From: Succiniclasticum ruminis DSM 9236
GTDB lineage: Bacteria; Bacillota; Negativicutes; Acidaminococcales; Acidaminococcaceae
DNA length: 64,000 nt
NCBI RefSeq assembly: GCF_900112895.1
Contig: NZ_FONL01000006.1
Location: forward strand, 1-64,000
Direction: 5' to 3'
Shown here: one piece after another, positions 7,552-17,719 of the stretch
How the letters are laid out: the number at the start of each line of letters is the position of its first letter
Numbering within the stretch: the first letter of the stretch is position 1
Notes under the pieces: generated by a model
Database searches by the model: none
What the model was told of the DNA's origin: nothing
The model's input: the letters and a program-made list of their open reading frames with translations, nothing else
Translations under genes and position numbers: made by a program

Positions 7552-8718
7552 ATGCAACAGTCAGTTCATCAGCGCTGGATCATGCATGTAGATATGGATG
7601 CGTTTTATGCATCAGTAGAAATATTGGATAATCCCGAATTGAAAGGGCTTCCGGTTATAGTGGGGGGACATTCTGTCCGGGGCGTGGTTTCCACCTGCTC
7701 TTATGAGGCCCGTAAATTCGGCGTCCATTCCGCCATGCCACTGTTTGAGGCGAAACGGTTGTGCCCCCAGGGAGTTTTTGTTCCGGTGCGTATGGACCGC
7801 TATGTCGAAATGTCGTCGAAAATCATGGGGATTTTTCGGGAAACATCGCCGTTGGTGGAGCAACTTTCAATAGATGAAGCCTTTTTGGATTTAACCGGAA
7901 TGGAGCGGCTCGGCGGTGCGGAAACCATCGCCCATAAGGTACAGGATCGGATACAGGAAGAACTAAAACTCAGCGCATCTGTAGGCCTGGCCCCCAATAA
8001 ATTCCTGGCCAAGCTTGCCTCGGATATGCGCAAACCTCACGGCTTTGTAAGAATTACACCGGAAGAATCTGCCGGATTACTGGCTCCTCTTCCTGTGACG
8101 AAGGTTTTCGGCATCGGTCACAGCGCCGAAGAGAAACTGAAGCAATTTGGCATTGAAACAATCGGACAGCTGGCTGTATCGGAGATTGGATTGTTGCGCA
8201 GGGTGTTCGGCGTTAATGCGGAACAGGTGAAACGGCTGGCCCGCGGTCTGGATGACAGGCCTGTTGTCAGCGAAGAAGAGGCAAAATCTGTCGGCAGGGA
8301 AACCACTTTTGACTGGGATTTGACGGATATGGATTGCTGCAGGGATGCAGTACTGGATCTGTGTGGTCAGGTGGGCTGGCGGCTGCGCCGGGAACATCTG
8401 GCAGGGCACACGGTAACATTAAAAGTAAAGTTTTCGGATTTTCGTATGATTTCCCGCAGCTCCACCGGTGACAGGCTGGTTGCCTGGGATGAAGACATTT
8501 TCTTTTTGGCAGAGCAGATGCTGCGGAAGATTAATGTAAAGCCGGGTGTGCGTCTGTTAGGCGTTTCGGTGAGCAGCCTGTTCCGTCCGGAGGACGAACC
8601 GGTTCTGGGTTTTGAGGACAATGAGCGGATGCAGAAACGCAACCAGGCCATCGATGCCCTGAAAAACAAATTCGGGGAGAACATCGTAAAGCGTGGCATT
8701 GCGGGTAAGAAAAAATAG
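7552..8718 (+). CDS. dinB: DNA polymerase IV (Y family)
   Basis: The 388-residue Y-family translesion polymerase has the catalytic motif MDMDAFYASVE near residue 13, SIDEAFLDLT near 104, the helix-hairpin-helix region TKVFGIGHSAEEKLKQFGI near 183 and a C-terminal little-finger domain. Length is normal for DinB. It copies damaged DNA with low fidelity and is often SOS-induced; I see no clear LexA box upstream. It sits 80 nt behind the FAH-family gene. Confidence 0.96.
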   Translation: MQQSVHQRWIMHVDMDAFYASVEILDNPELKGLPVIVGGHSVRGVVSTCSYEARKFGVHSAMPLFEAKRLCPQGVFVPVRMDRYVEMSSKIMGIFRETSPLVEQLSIDEAFLDLTGMERLGGAETIAHKVQDRIQEELKLSASVGLAPNKFLAKLASDMRKPHGFVRITPEESAGLLAPLPVTKVFGIGHSAEEKLKQFGIETIGQLAVSEIGLLRRVFGVNAEQVKRLARGLDDRPVVSEEEAKSVGRETTFDWDLTDMDCCRDAVLDLCGQVGWRLRREHLAGHTVTLKVKFSDFRMISRSSTGDRLVAWDEDIFFLAEQMLRKINVKPGVRLLGVSVSSLFRPEDEPVLGFEDNERMQKRNQAIDALKNKFGENIVKRGIAGKKK

Positions 8719-8761
8719 GGTTTTACTAACATATAAGTTCAAAAATTAATGGGGACCGCGT

Positions 8762-10090
8762 ATGAAACAGAGCAAAAGCTTTTATAGATTTCTTGTGGCG
8801 GTTTTGCTGGCGCTGGCATTTGGCCTGTTGGCTCTTGTATTCGGCATGTTTCTCCTTGGTTGCGGTAACGGAGTGGTAAAAACAGGTTCCGGCAAGACAA
8901 CGGAGAGTTATATCGCCTTTACGAAAACAGATGCCTTTAACCTCCGGCAGGTGATTACGGCAGACAGTTCCGTGTCACGCACGGTAATGTGGCAATCGAA
9001 TGCAGAAGAGAAGGATGCCTTTGTGGAGTACCGTATGATAAAAGCGGAAAACGCAGCCATACAGACGCAAAAGGAACACATCAACGATAAATTTACCGAC
9101 AACGGAAAAACCACCTATGTTCATACGGTGACCCTGAAAAGTTTAAAGCCCGGAATGGAATATGAATACCGTCTGGGGTTCGGCAACAGGCGCAGTCAAT
9201 GGTACAGGCTGAATACGGCACAGGCTTACAGCAGTTATAAGGCGTTGATTTTTCCGGACAGCCAGAGCGCTAAGTATAAAGCCTGGGAAAACGTGGCCAT
9301 GCCGGCCTGGCAGCGTAACAGGGACGCTCAGTTTTTCATCACCATGGGAGACCTGGTGGATAATGGAGAACACGCCTACCAATGGAATGAATGGTTTACC
9401 CGCATCGGGCCCATGATTACCAGGATTCCTGCAGCGACTGTTTTAGGCAATCACGAAACCTACACCATGGACTGGAAGGTGCGGGTGCCGCAGGCATATC
9501 TGCACTATTTCCAGCTGCCGGAGGGAACACCGGAATCCTATAAGAACCAGTTTTATTCTTTTGATTACGGCGATGTGCATTATGTTGTGCTGAATACCCA
9601 GATGCGGGAAATGGAAGAGTTTTATCCCAATCTGTTGCGGGACCAGTTGGCCTGGTTCAAAACGGATATGGAAAAGTCAAAGAAAAAATGGAATGTAGTG
9701 CTGATGCATAAAGACGTACTGCGATATGGTTTCCTGACCCGCAAAACTCCAAGAGAGGAAGGCTTTTCCGAAGAAGGAAAAACCTTTATGCCATTGTTTG
9801 ACAAATATAAGGTGGACGTGGTATTGACCGCCCACCTGCATACCTACCGGAACCGGGGACATATTTATGATTTTAAGCGGGACGTGAAGGGGCCGGTGTA
9901 CATCCTTACGGGGGTTGCGGGGGATGTACGGTACCCGAATCTGTGGAAGCGTCATTCGCTGGACGTTGCCATAGCGCCCCAGCCGGAAACAAATAACTAT
10001 ATGGTGCTGGAAGCTTCCACCGACAGGTTGCGTTTCAGCTGCTATCTGCCGGACGGGAAGAAGATTGACGAGGCGGAATTGAAAAAATGA
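8762..10090 (+). CDS. Lipoprotein metallophosphoesterase with purple-acid-phosphatase-like N-domain
   Basis: The 442-residue product has an N-terminal signal anchor with lipobox LLGC (Cys about residue 34), then a fibronectin-like domain of the purple acid phosphatase type. A calcineurin-like phosphoesterase domain follows from about residue 160. Metal-binding motifs are visible: GDLVDNGEH, LGNHET, LMHKD and TAHLHTYRN. The substrate is unknown; the protein would act outside the inner membrane. It precedes the first SpoIIE-type phosphatase by 63 nt with no visible terminator, so it may be the first gene of that long transcript. Confidence 0.9.
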   Translation: MKQSKSFYRFLVAVLLALAFGLLALVFGMFLLGCGNGVVKTGSGKTTESYIAFTKTDAFNLRQVITADSSVSRTVMWQSNAEEKDAFVEYRMIKAENAAIQTQKEHINDKFTDNGKTTYVHTVTLKSLKPGMEYEYRLGFGNRRSQWYRLNTAQAYSSYKALIFPDSQSAKYKAWENVAMPAWQRNRDAQFFITMGDLVDNGEHAYQWNEWFTRIGPMITRIPAATVLGNHETYTMDWKVRVPQAYLHYFQLPEGTPESYKNQFYSFDYGDVHYVVLNTQMREMEEFYPNLLRDQLAWFKTDMEKSKKKWNVVLMHKDVLRYGFLTRKTPREEGFSEEGKTFMPLFDKYKVDVVLTAHLHTYRNRGHIYDFKRDVKGPVYILTGVAGDVRYPNLWKRHSLDVAIAPQPETNNYMVLEASTDRLRFSCYLPDGKKIDEAELKK

Positions 10091-10153
10091 GAAACGGAAA
10101 ATATGACGGATTATTTCCTGTTACCGTGAAGAAGACCGGCACGGAGGTGTAAC

Positions 10154-12331
10154 TTGAAACTGGATATCAGGCGCAAAGTTTTGTTATTGGTGCTTTCCGG
10201 CAGTCTTCTGACCTTTTTGCTGGTTACAGTTTTTTTATCTTTCGGACTGTATCATGCAAGGGCAACATTTGACAAAAAGAATGAAGAACTGGGCGAAGAG
10301 GTTGCCGGATACGCGGAAGATCTGGTAGAAACGCAGATTAAAAAACGCATGGAAGAGGTTACCCGTTTTCGGGCGCAGCACATTGAACACGGGCTCATGG
10401 GAACTGCCGCAAACGTACAATATCTTGCCGGAACTATGAATGCTTTTTTGAAGAATGACGTACAATCCGCCGGGGATTCTCTTCCCAATGCATTATATAC
10501 CGAAGTTCCTGTCGGCAAACCTTTTATTCATTACAGCCCGGCTCTGGTAAAGCAGGGGATTTCACCGGCGTTGCAGAGAGAAATCAACCTGACTTCCGGA
10601 ATTGCCGGCTCGTTGCTGCGTATGAATAATTATTGCGATTTTTATCCGAATGTCTTTCTGGCTTCCAAAAACGGATATTCGATCCGGGTACAGCAGAAAG
10701 AGCCGGTGGAAAAAATATCGTTTCTTTGTACAGAGCCGCTCCGGCATACCTACGATGCCCGGGAATGGGATTGGTATAAGCAGGGTAAAGACGCCTCCGG
10801 TCCAGTTTTTTCGGACAGCTATAATGACTCTGGGACAGGAGAAATCTGCGTTTCCTGTGTGGTTCCCTATTTTGGCCCGGAGGGATTCGCCGGTGTGCTC
10901 GGCATTGACTGCAGTATCCAAGATTTGTATGGAGACATCAGGGAAACTGCAATTAGCAGTACGGAACAATCTTTTGTACTGGGGAAAAAAGGAGAGATTA
11001 TCATTTCTTCAAAAACTGACGGAATTCTGTCAGCTTCCATTGACCGTCAGGATTTGCGAAACTCGGCAGAGAGCAGTATCGCTAGTGAAGCGGCTAACAT
11101 GATAGCAGGGAAAGCAGATATGAAGCCGGTTACGGTTGACGGAAAAGAGTACTACCTGGCGTATGCGCCAATCCGATCCGTGGGCTGGAGCTTTGGCACA
11201 TTAATCGCAAAGGAAGAAACACTGCTGCCGGCCACAAAAGCCCAGAGCGACGTGCGAGGCTGGATGGAAGATTTTAGAAAAACCATGCGGGGACAGTTTG
11301 TTTTTTGGGCAGCTGTGCTGGCTGTTGCCATGGCTTTGCTGTTGGCCGGGTTGATCCTATTCAGCACATGGTCGGCGAAACGGTTTGTAAAGCCAATTCT
11401 GGACCTGGAAGATGGCGTAAAACAGATAGCCCATGGAAATCTGGATAAAACGCTGTCCCTGCAAACCGGTGATGAGATTGAACGTCTGGCGGACAGCGTA
11501 AACAACATGACCGCTGACCTGAAAACATATATTGCGGATCTCTCCAGAGCCACAGCGGAAAACGAACGTATCGTTACAGAATTGTCGGTTGCCCGGAACA
11601 TCCAGGAGGGGATGCTGCCCAAAACCTTCCCTGCATTTCCGGATATAAAGGAATTTGATATTTACGCATCAATGCAGGCGGCTAAACACGTAGGTGGCGA
11701 CTTTTACGATTTCTATCTGGTGGATGAAGACCATCTGGCCGTGACCATTGGGGATGTGTCCGGAAAAGGGGTGCCCGCTGCGCTGTTCATGGTCGTTGCC
11801 AAGACCGTGCTGCAAAACAACATGCTTCTTTTGAAAAAAGCGGAGGCGCTGGGTGAAGTGATGGCCCGGGCCAACGACCGGATCTGCCGGGATAACGAAG
11901 AAGATATGTTTGTAACCGTGTTCATGGGGTTGCTGGATATCCGGAGCGGTGAGTTCTGCTATGTGAATGCAGGACATAACCGTCCGCTGCTGCGTTGCGG
12001 CACAGACCGATTTGCCTGGCTGCCCAAGGCGGATACCTGTATGATAGGCATAATGGAAGGCCTGGAGTTCCCGGTCCGGAAGCTGCAGCTGAACCCGGGT
12101 GACTGCCTGTTCTTATATACCGACGGCGTGACGGAAGCCATGGATCCGGAAGGCAACCTGTTTACAGACGGAAAACTGAAAGACCTGCTGGGGACAGTTC
12201 CCGGGGAGATGGAGACAAAAGACATCCTGACCCTGGTTTCCCAGGCGGTGAAAGCCCATGCGGAAGAAGCGGAACAGTCTGACGACGTGACCATGCTGGG
12301 ACTTTTGTACAGGGGACAGGAAAAACAATGA
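10154..12331 (+). CDS. Membrane Cache-HAMP-PP2C phosphatase (SpoIIE/RsbU type), copy 1
   Basis: The 725-residue sensor phosphatase has TM1 about 8-32, an extracytoplasmic double Cache domain about 35-375, TM2 about 380-403, HAMP about 404-460, a coiled linker, and a SpoIIE-type PP2C domain from about 490. PP2C metal motifs are intact: GGDFYDF (514), GDVSGKGVPAALF, YTDGVTEA and SDDVTML (708). Such enzymes dephosphorylate a serine on STAS-domain antagonists, so the STAS proteins downstream are the expected substrates. The Cache ligand is unknown. The start is TTG at 10154 behind GGAGGT. A paralog with the same architecture ends the block at 22603. Confidence 0.95.
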   Translation: MKLDIRRKVLLLVLSGSLLTFLLVTVFLSFGLYHARATFDKKNEELGEEVAGYAEDLVETQIKKRMEEVTRFRAQHIEHGLMGTAANVQYLAGTMNAFLKNDVQSAGDSLPNALYTEVPVGKPFIHYSPALVKQGISPALQREINLTSGIAGSLLRMNNYCDFYPNVFLASKNGYSIRVQQKEPVEKISFLCTEPLRHTYDAREWDWYKQGKDASGPVFSDSYNDSGTGEICVSCVVPYFGPEGFAGVLGIDCSIQDLYGDIRETAISSTEQSFVLGKKGEIIISSKTDGILSASIDRQDLRNSAESSIASEAANMIAGKADMKPVTVDGKEYYLAYAPIRSVGWSFGTLIAKEETLLPATKAQSDVRGWMEDFRKTMRGQFVFWAAVLAVAMALLLAGLILFSTWSAKRFVKPILDLEDGVKQIAHGNLDKTLSLQTGDEIERLADSVNNMTADLKTYIADLSRATAENERIVTELSVARNIQEGMLPKTFPAFPDIKEFDIYASMQAAKHVGGDFYDFYLVDEDHLAVTIGDVSGKGVPAALFMVVAKTVLQNNMLLLKKAEALGEVMARANDRICRDNEEDMFVTVFMGLLDIRSGEFCYVNAGHNRPLLRCGTDRFAWLPKADTCMIGIMEGLEFPVRKLQLNPGDCLFLYTDGVTEAMDPEGNLFTDGKLKDLLGTVPGEMETKDILTLVSQAVKAHAEEAEQSDDVTMLGLLYRGQEKQ

Positions 12332-12446
12332 TTCCGGATGCAAGTGTTTGAAAAATATGTTAAAATATTATGATAGGCTTTATAAATGAGATACGTATTC
12401 AACACCCGGTCAGACCGGGCGACTAAAAATGAGGGGATGAATTCAA

Positions 12447-14036
12447 ATGGCATTGACAATTACTTCTGTTACGGAAGGAACTACGGTTACACTCACGATT
12501 GCCGGCAGGTTAAGCGCGCTGGAAACGGCTGAGTTTGACGCTGCGCTTACCGAAAAGACGCAGGGGATGAAACAGGCGCTGCTGGATTTTTCCAATGTGG
12601 AATACATTGCGTCGGCAGGCTTGCGTGCCCTGTTCAGGGCGAATAAAAATATGGTCCGGCAGGGTGGCGAAATGAAGCTGCTGTATCCCTCCGAAGAAGT
12701 GGCGGAGGTTTTGCAGGCTACCCGGTTTGACAACCTGATAAAAATCGTCTGGCGGGAGGCGGAAGATAACTTTTCCCGGTTGTATCCCCTCCGTCCCATC
12801 CAGCGTTGGCTGGTGGACACCCATTTTATGAAAGCAAAGTCCACCATGATGAATACAGGCGCCCTGGTCCGGCTGGATCCGGCTGTTGATATGGAGAGGC
12901 TGGCGGCGGCTTTAAATGATGTGCTTGCGTCGTATGATATTTTCCGCTGCCGTCTGGTGATCCACCCGGAAACGGGGGATATCTGCCAGCGTTTTGACGG
13001 AGAAATTACCAAGGTTGTGGTGGAGACCCTCTCGGACGAAGCGTTTGAACAGCGGAAGCAGGAGATTAAGCAACCGTATGACCTGATTGACCATCCTCTG
13101 TACAGGATTTACCTTATGGTCACATCCACGGCAAAGTATTTGTATGCGGATTTTTATCATGCCATTATGGACGGCACTTCGATTGCCCTGCTGTTCTACC
13201 GGGAATTGGATAAACGGTACGTTCATCCCGAACGGGGCGGTAAGGCCGGGCGTCAGCCTGCCAGTTATGCCGAATATATCCGGGAGGAAGCGAATATTCC
13301 TCAGGCGGAACTGCAGGCGGGGCATGACTACTGGACCCAAATGCTGGCGGGTTTTGACGAAAACCGGCATCTGCCTCCTGCGGATATAGACGGGGCAAGC
13401 AATACGCCGGAGCACGAAATAGAAGTTCCGCTCCCGGTGATAGAAAAAGACTTTTTCAAAGAGAAGGAGTTTAACGAGAATACATTTTTCCTGGGAGCCT
13501 CGTTGCTGGCCCTGGCCAAATCCTCGGGAAGCCGGGAAGCCATTATGAGCTGGGTACATACCGGCCGGGTGACGATGGCGGAAAAGCGCCTCATGGGCCT
13601 GATGCTGGACCAGTTCCCCATCCGCTGGGATTTTAACGAAGATATTACGGCAGACGCGTTCCTGCGGGGGCTGGAAGCCAGGGTCAACGAAAGCATGCAG
13701 TACCGCAAGAGCCTGGACATGGTTTACCTGAACGGGATGGAAGATGAGTGCGCAACCTTTATTCTGCAAAAAGGAATGATGGGGCGCAAGGGCATAGTAA
13801 AAATAGGCGGCACAGATGGCGTTATGGTGGATATGCCCGCCAATGAAATCTCGGCGGCGGAAAATACGCTGGACATTGAAATGGACGCCCATGATGATGG
13901 AACATTCTCCCTGGTGCTGGATTATGACAACAATCGGTACAGCGAGGCAGCCATGCAACGGTTTGCAACGATTATGAAAGAGATGGTCGTCACCCTGCAG
14001 GACGGGGACCATGTGGTAACGGAACTGCTGAAATAG
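12447..14036 (+). CDS. STAS domain fused to an NRPS-type condensation domain
   Basis: The 529-residue product has two parts. Residues 1-105 form a STAS (anti-sigma factor antagonist) domain with the phospho-acceptor region VEYIASAGLR, Ser56 being the likely target. Residues about 112-529 form a condensation/acyltransferase-like domain, starting YPLRPIQRWL and holding the active-site motif HAIMDG (His238, Asp242, Gly243); the first His of the HHxxxDG consensus is Tyr. I know no common protein with this fusion. It lies 115 nt behind the phosphatase and 47 nt before the NRPS gene. I infer that phosphorylation of the STAS part switches the condensation enzyme or its contact with a kinase. Confidence 0.85.
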   Translation: MALTITSVTEGTTVTLTIAGRLSALETAEFDAALTEKTQGMKQALLDFSNVEYIASAGLRALFRANKNMVRQGGEMKLLYPSEEVAEVLQATRFDNLIKIVWREAEDNFSRLYPLRPIQRWLVDTHFMKAKSTMMNTGALVRLDPAVDMERLAAALNDVLASYDIFRCRLVIHPETGDICQRFDGEITKVVVETLSDEAFEQRKQEIKQPYDLIDHPLYRIYLMVTSTAKYLYADFYHAIMDGTSIALLFYRELDKRYVHPERGGKAGRQPASYAEYIREEANIPQAELQAGHDYWTQMLAGFDENRHLPPADIDGASNTPEHEIEVPLPVIEKDFFKEKEFNENTFFLGASLLALAKSSGSREAIMSWVHTGRVTMAEKRLMGLMLDQFPIRWDFNEDITADAFLRGLEARVNESMQYRKSLDMVYLNGMEDECATFILQKGMMGRKGIVKIGGTDGVMVDMPANEISAAENTLDIEMDAHDDGTFSLVLDYDNNRYSEAAMQRFATIMKEMVVTLQDGDHVVTELLK

Positions 14037-14083
14037 GCAGGCTTTCCGGCATGGGTAACGATATAAGAAAGGGTTTATAACAT

Positions 14084-17000
14084 ATGGATAAGCAGGAATG
14101 GTGTACTACACACTTCGGCTCGGAGCTGCCGGATTGTCTGCCTCTTCCCGAGTTGCGGGAAACAGTGGGCGGAACCTGGAGCCGGTTTTCGCTTCCCCTG
14201 GATACACGTCCGGAAGCGGCCGAACTGGCTGCAACGGTGTTATACTTGCTGGGTGTATACGGCGGACTGAACGAAGCCGGTTTTCTGGTGTGGAATGGAG
14301 ACGGCTGTCAGCCGCTGCGGCAGGAATGGAAGCCGGATATGACGCCCGGTCAGCTGACGGAACTGGCAAAGAGCCAGCTGCAGGAAGGCGGAGCCTTTTC
14401 CTGGGATGAAGGCGAAGCAACCGAACTCCTGGGAGTGGAAGCAGGACGGCGTGTGGCCGTTTCCCTGACCGGGGAGATTCCCCCGGCACAGTGTGAAGGA
14501 CTGGCGCTGGCGTTTTGCCTTGCGCCCCGGGGGCTTGTCATTTCCTACGACAATTCGCTGTATACAGAGCCCTTTATCCGGGTAATGGCTCTTTCCTGGC
14601 GGGAAATCATCGTGAGTTTTTCCTCTGCCGAAACGCTGGCCGGTGTTTGCATTACGGCAGAAGAAACCAGGAAAGTTCTGGACCGTTTTAATGAGACGGT
14701 CCATGCTTATGATAAAGCAGCTACCATCATTGAGCAGTTCTGTGCCAGGGCTGCGGAATATCCGGACAACATGGCGGTGACTTACGAAGAGAAGGCTTAC
14801 ACCTATGCCCGGACGCAGGATCTGGCATTCCGGCTGGCTGGCTATGTGTCCCGGCAGGGATTGGGCCGCGGGGATGTGGTGGCGGTATTCATCCCCCGTT
14901 CCGAATATATGGTGATTGCGTCCCTGGGCGTCATGCGGGCGGGATGCGCCTATGAACCCCTGGACCCGAACTATCCGGATGAACGCCTGTCCTTTATGGT
15001 GAAAGACGCCGGGGCCCGGCTTATTATTGTTTCGGATGAACTGCTGCCGCGGCTGCAGAATTTTACAGAATTTAACGGAACGGTCCTGCGGGTGTCGGAG
15101 ATTTCCTCCCTGCCGCTGCCGGATGCCGCTGCGATGGCGGAGATACAGGCGCCGAAGCAGGACGATCTGTTTATGCTGATCTACACTTCCGGTACTACCG
15201 GCGTGCCCAAAGGGGTTCGCCTGTTACAGAAGAATCTCATGGCCTATGCAGCCTGGTACCGGCGTTATTTTGCGCCTACAGAGAAATATCGCGTAACCTG
15301 TTACAACAGCTATGGTTTTGACGGATCCCTGGCGGATATGTATCCGGCCCTTACGGTGGGCGCCGGCATCGTTGTCATTCCCGAAGAGAAAAAGCTGGAC
15401 CTGCCGGCTCTGGCGGAAATTATAAATAAACATCATGTTGTGGTGGCGGACCTGCCGGCCCAGGTAGGGCGCCAGTTTGCCCTGACCATGGACTGTCCGG
15501 AACTGAAATACATTGTGGTAGGCGGGGAAACGCTGGTACCCTTTAAGCCGGTGCATCCGTATATTGTGGCCAATGAATACGGACCCACGGAAGCTACGGT
15601 TTCCATTACCTGTTATAATATGACGAAGTACGAGCCGGATATTCCCATCGGCACGCCCATGGATAATACGGCTATTTACATGGTAGACAATTGCGGGCGG
15701 CGTGTGCCTCCCGGCGCCCTGGGAGAGCTTTGGGTAGCAGGGATCCAGGTGGCAGGCGGGTATCTGAACCGGCCGGAAAAGACAAAAGAAGCGTTTGTGC
15801 CCAATCCGTTTTCGCAGGAACGCGAATATGAAACGGCGTATCGCACAGGAGACATGGCCCGTTACCGTCTGGACGGGAACATTGAGTTTATCGGCCGGCG
15901 GGACGGCCTGGTGAAAATTCGCGGGTTCCGGGTGGAACTGGCGGAAGTGGAAGGGGTCGTACACGATTTCCCTGCCGTGAAAAATGCAGCGGTGGTGGCC
16001 TGCGATAATCCGGCAGGAGGGAAGTTCATCGCGGCCTATGTAGTGGCGGATGAACCCATCGACCGGCAAGCCCTGGCGGCCTTTATCCGGGAACGGAAAC
16101 CGCCCTACATGGTACCGGCGGCGATCGTACAGCTGGATGCCATTCCCCGGAACCAGAACGGCAAATTAGACCGGCGGGCTTTGCCCAAACCGGAAGTCTA
16201 CGTGACCGAAACGCCGTATGTAGCGCCCCGTAACGAAACGGAAGCAGCACTGGCCAGAGGCTTTGCCGTGGCCTTAGGCATGGAAAAGGTCAGCGCGGAA
16301 GAAGACTTTTTCGCGGCCGGGGGCGACAGCCTCAGCGTGGTGCGGCTGTTAGCCGAATGCCGGAACCTGAAGCTGAACTTTAATCTGGTCTATGAAGGCA
16401 AGACGCCTATCGGTATTGCCAACCTGTTGGCACAGCGGGAAGCGCAGGAGCAGAACCGCGTGGTCCACAGGGAGACCCATTTCTTCGGCCCCCTGCAGGA
16501 GTTGCACTATGAGTGGGGCAACGATCTGGAAGAAGGCTATGGCCTGCACTGCGACGCCCATGTATATCTGGCGCCGGAAACGGATATGGAACGCCTGGCG
16601 CTTGCCATCGAAAAGACGCTGCTGGCCCATCCCTCCGTCGATGCCCGGTTGACTGCCACTGCCGGCGGAACCCTTCGCTGGCGGCCCGGCGACCTGCAGA
16701 ATCTGAAACCTGCCGTTGAGACGATCACCCGGCAGGAATACGAAGAATTAAAACCGCACCTGCGCCAGTCCATGAACCGTCCCGAGACCCGCATGTTCGT
16801 CATGCGTCTCTTTGCCATTGCCGAAGCGGACGGAACTGTGATGAAAGAGTTTTATTTTGACTTCCTCCATCCCATCATCGACGGCGACTCCATCAACATC
16901 TTCCTGGAAGACGTGGATGCCGCCTACCGGGGTGAGGAACCGGCAACGGAAGAGTACAGCATCTTTGATTATTATGACCGGATCGAGGATACCGTGGAAA

Positions 17001-17719
17001 CACCGGCGTACCAAAAGGAACAGCAGTGGAATGCTGATTTTGTACGGTCCTTTACGGCACGGGCCGGCGAACTTACAGGGGATCTGGATCCCGGTGAGGA
17101 AAACGTCACAAAAGATATGATGGTGCCGCTGCATGTGGACCTGGCGAAGGTGGATGCCTTTACCAGAGCCAACGGCGTTACGGACGGATCCATCCTGGCG
17201 GCCGCCTTCGGCCTTTTGCAGAGCCTGGCCAATGGGGAGCAGGCTTCCGCCGTACTGACCATATATAACGGCCGGGACGATATCCGTTATGAACGGACCA
17301 TGGGTGCGATTTACCGGCATTACCCGCTCTGCACCCGCTGGCAGGCGGATTTGACGGCGTCCCGGTTTGTGAAGGAAACCCAGGAGAATATTCTCCTGTG
17401 CCGCCGCCATGCGCTTTATGAAGGGGACTGTGTGCCTCTTATCGCAGCGTTCTCGTATCAGGGCGAAGATATAGAGGACGAGTTTACCTTCTGCGGCGGC
17501 CCGTCCCGCTACGAAGAAATCGAAGATTATGAAGACGAGGTGTTTGATTTCTTCCTGCATCGCCGCAACGATGATTTCTATGTGAACCTGACGTATAATA
17601 CCTTAGCTTACAGCGAAGCGTTCGTAGACCGGTTCCTGAAAAATTATGCGGCTGCGATACACGGTCTGGCAGCGGGCAAAACGATTGGAGAAATCGTGAA
17701 GGAGATTCTGCGTGGATAA
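14084..17719 (+). CDS. Nonribosomal peptide synthetase, partial C - A - PCP - C
   Basis: The 1211-residue synthetase begins with residues 1-200, which resemble only the C-terminal lobe of a condensation domain. An adenylation domain follows (about 205-705) with LIYTSGTTGVPKGV (365-378), NEYGPTEA (497-504), YRTGD (586-590) and NGKLDRRALP with the catalytic Lys694. A carrier domain has GGDSL and the pantetheine Ser749. A C-terminal condensation domain has HPIIDG (929-934). No thioesterase or reductase is present. Aligning by hand to GrsA gives specificity residues D413, G414, A417, D456, V478, G480, E498 and V506, a code I cannot assign. It overlaps the next gene by 8 nt, so the two are translationally coupled. 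Confidence 0.92.
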   Translation: MDKQEWCTTHFGSELPDCLPLPELRETVGGTWSRFSLPLDTRPEAAELAATVLYLLGVYGGLNEAGFLVWNGDGCQPLRQEWKPDMTPGQLTELAKSQLQEGGAFSWDEGEATELLGVEAGRRVAVSLTGEIPPAQCEGLALAFCLAPRGLVISYDNSLYTEPFIRVMALSWREIIVSFSSAETLAGVCITAEETRKVLDRFNETVHAYDKAATIIEQFCARAAEYPDNMAVTYEEKAYTYARTQDLAFRLAGYVSRQGLGRGDVVAVFIPRSEYMVIASLGVMRAGCAYEPLDPNYPDERLSFMVKDAGARLIIVSDELLPRLQNFTEFNGTVLRVSEISSLPLPDAAAMAEIQAPKQDDLFMLIYTSGTTGVPKGVRLLQKNLMAYAAWYRRYFAPTEKYRVTCYNSYGFDGSLADMYPALTVGAGIVVIPEEKKLDLPALAEIINKHHVVVADLPAQVGRQFALTMDCPELKYIVVGGETLVPFKPVHPYIVANEYGPTEATVSITCYNMTKYEPDIPIGTPMDNTAIYMVDNCGRRVPPGALGELWVAGIQVAGGYLNRPEKTKEAFVPNPFSQEREYETAYRTGDMARYRLDGNIEFIGRRDGLVKIRGFRVELAEVEGVVHDFPAVKNAAVVACDNPAGGKFIAAYVVADEPIDRQALAAFIRERKPPYMVPAAIVQLDAIPRNQNGKLDRRALPKPEVYVTETPYVAPRNETEAALARGFAVALGMEKVSAEEDFFAAGGDSLSVVRLLAECRNLKLNFNLVYEGKTPIGIANLLAQREAQEQNRVVHRETHFFGPLQELHYEWGNDLEEGYGLHCDAHVYLAPETDMERLALAIEKTLLAHPSVDARLTATAGGTLRWRPGDLQNLKPAVETITRQEYEELKPHLRQSMNRPETRMFVMRLFAIAEADGTVMKEFYFDFLHPIIDGDSINIFLEDVDAAYRGEEPATEEYSIFDYYDRIEDTVETPAYQKEQQWNADFVRSFTARAGELTGDLDPGEENVTKDMMVPLHVDLAKVDAFTRANGVTDGSILAAAFGLLQSLANGEQASAVLTIYNGRDDIRYERTMGAIYRHYPLCTRWQADLTASRFVKETQENILLCRRHALYEGDCVPLIAAFSYQGEDIEDEFTFCGGPSRYEEIEDYEDEVFDFFLHRRNDDFYVNLTYNTLAYSEAFVDRFLKNYAAAIHGLAAGKTIGEIVKEILRG

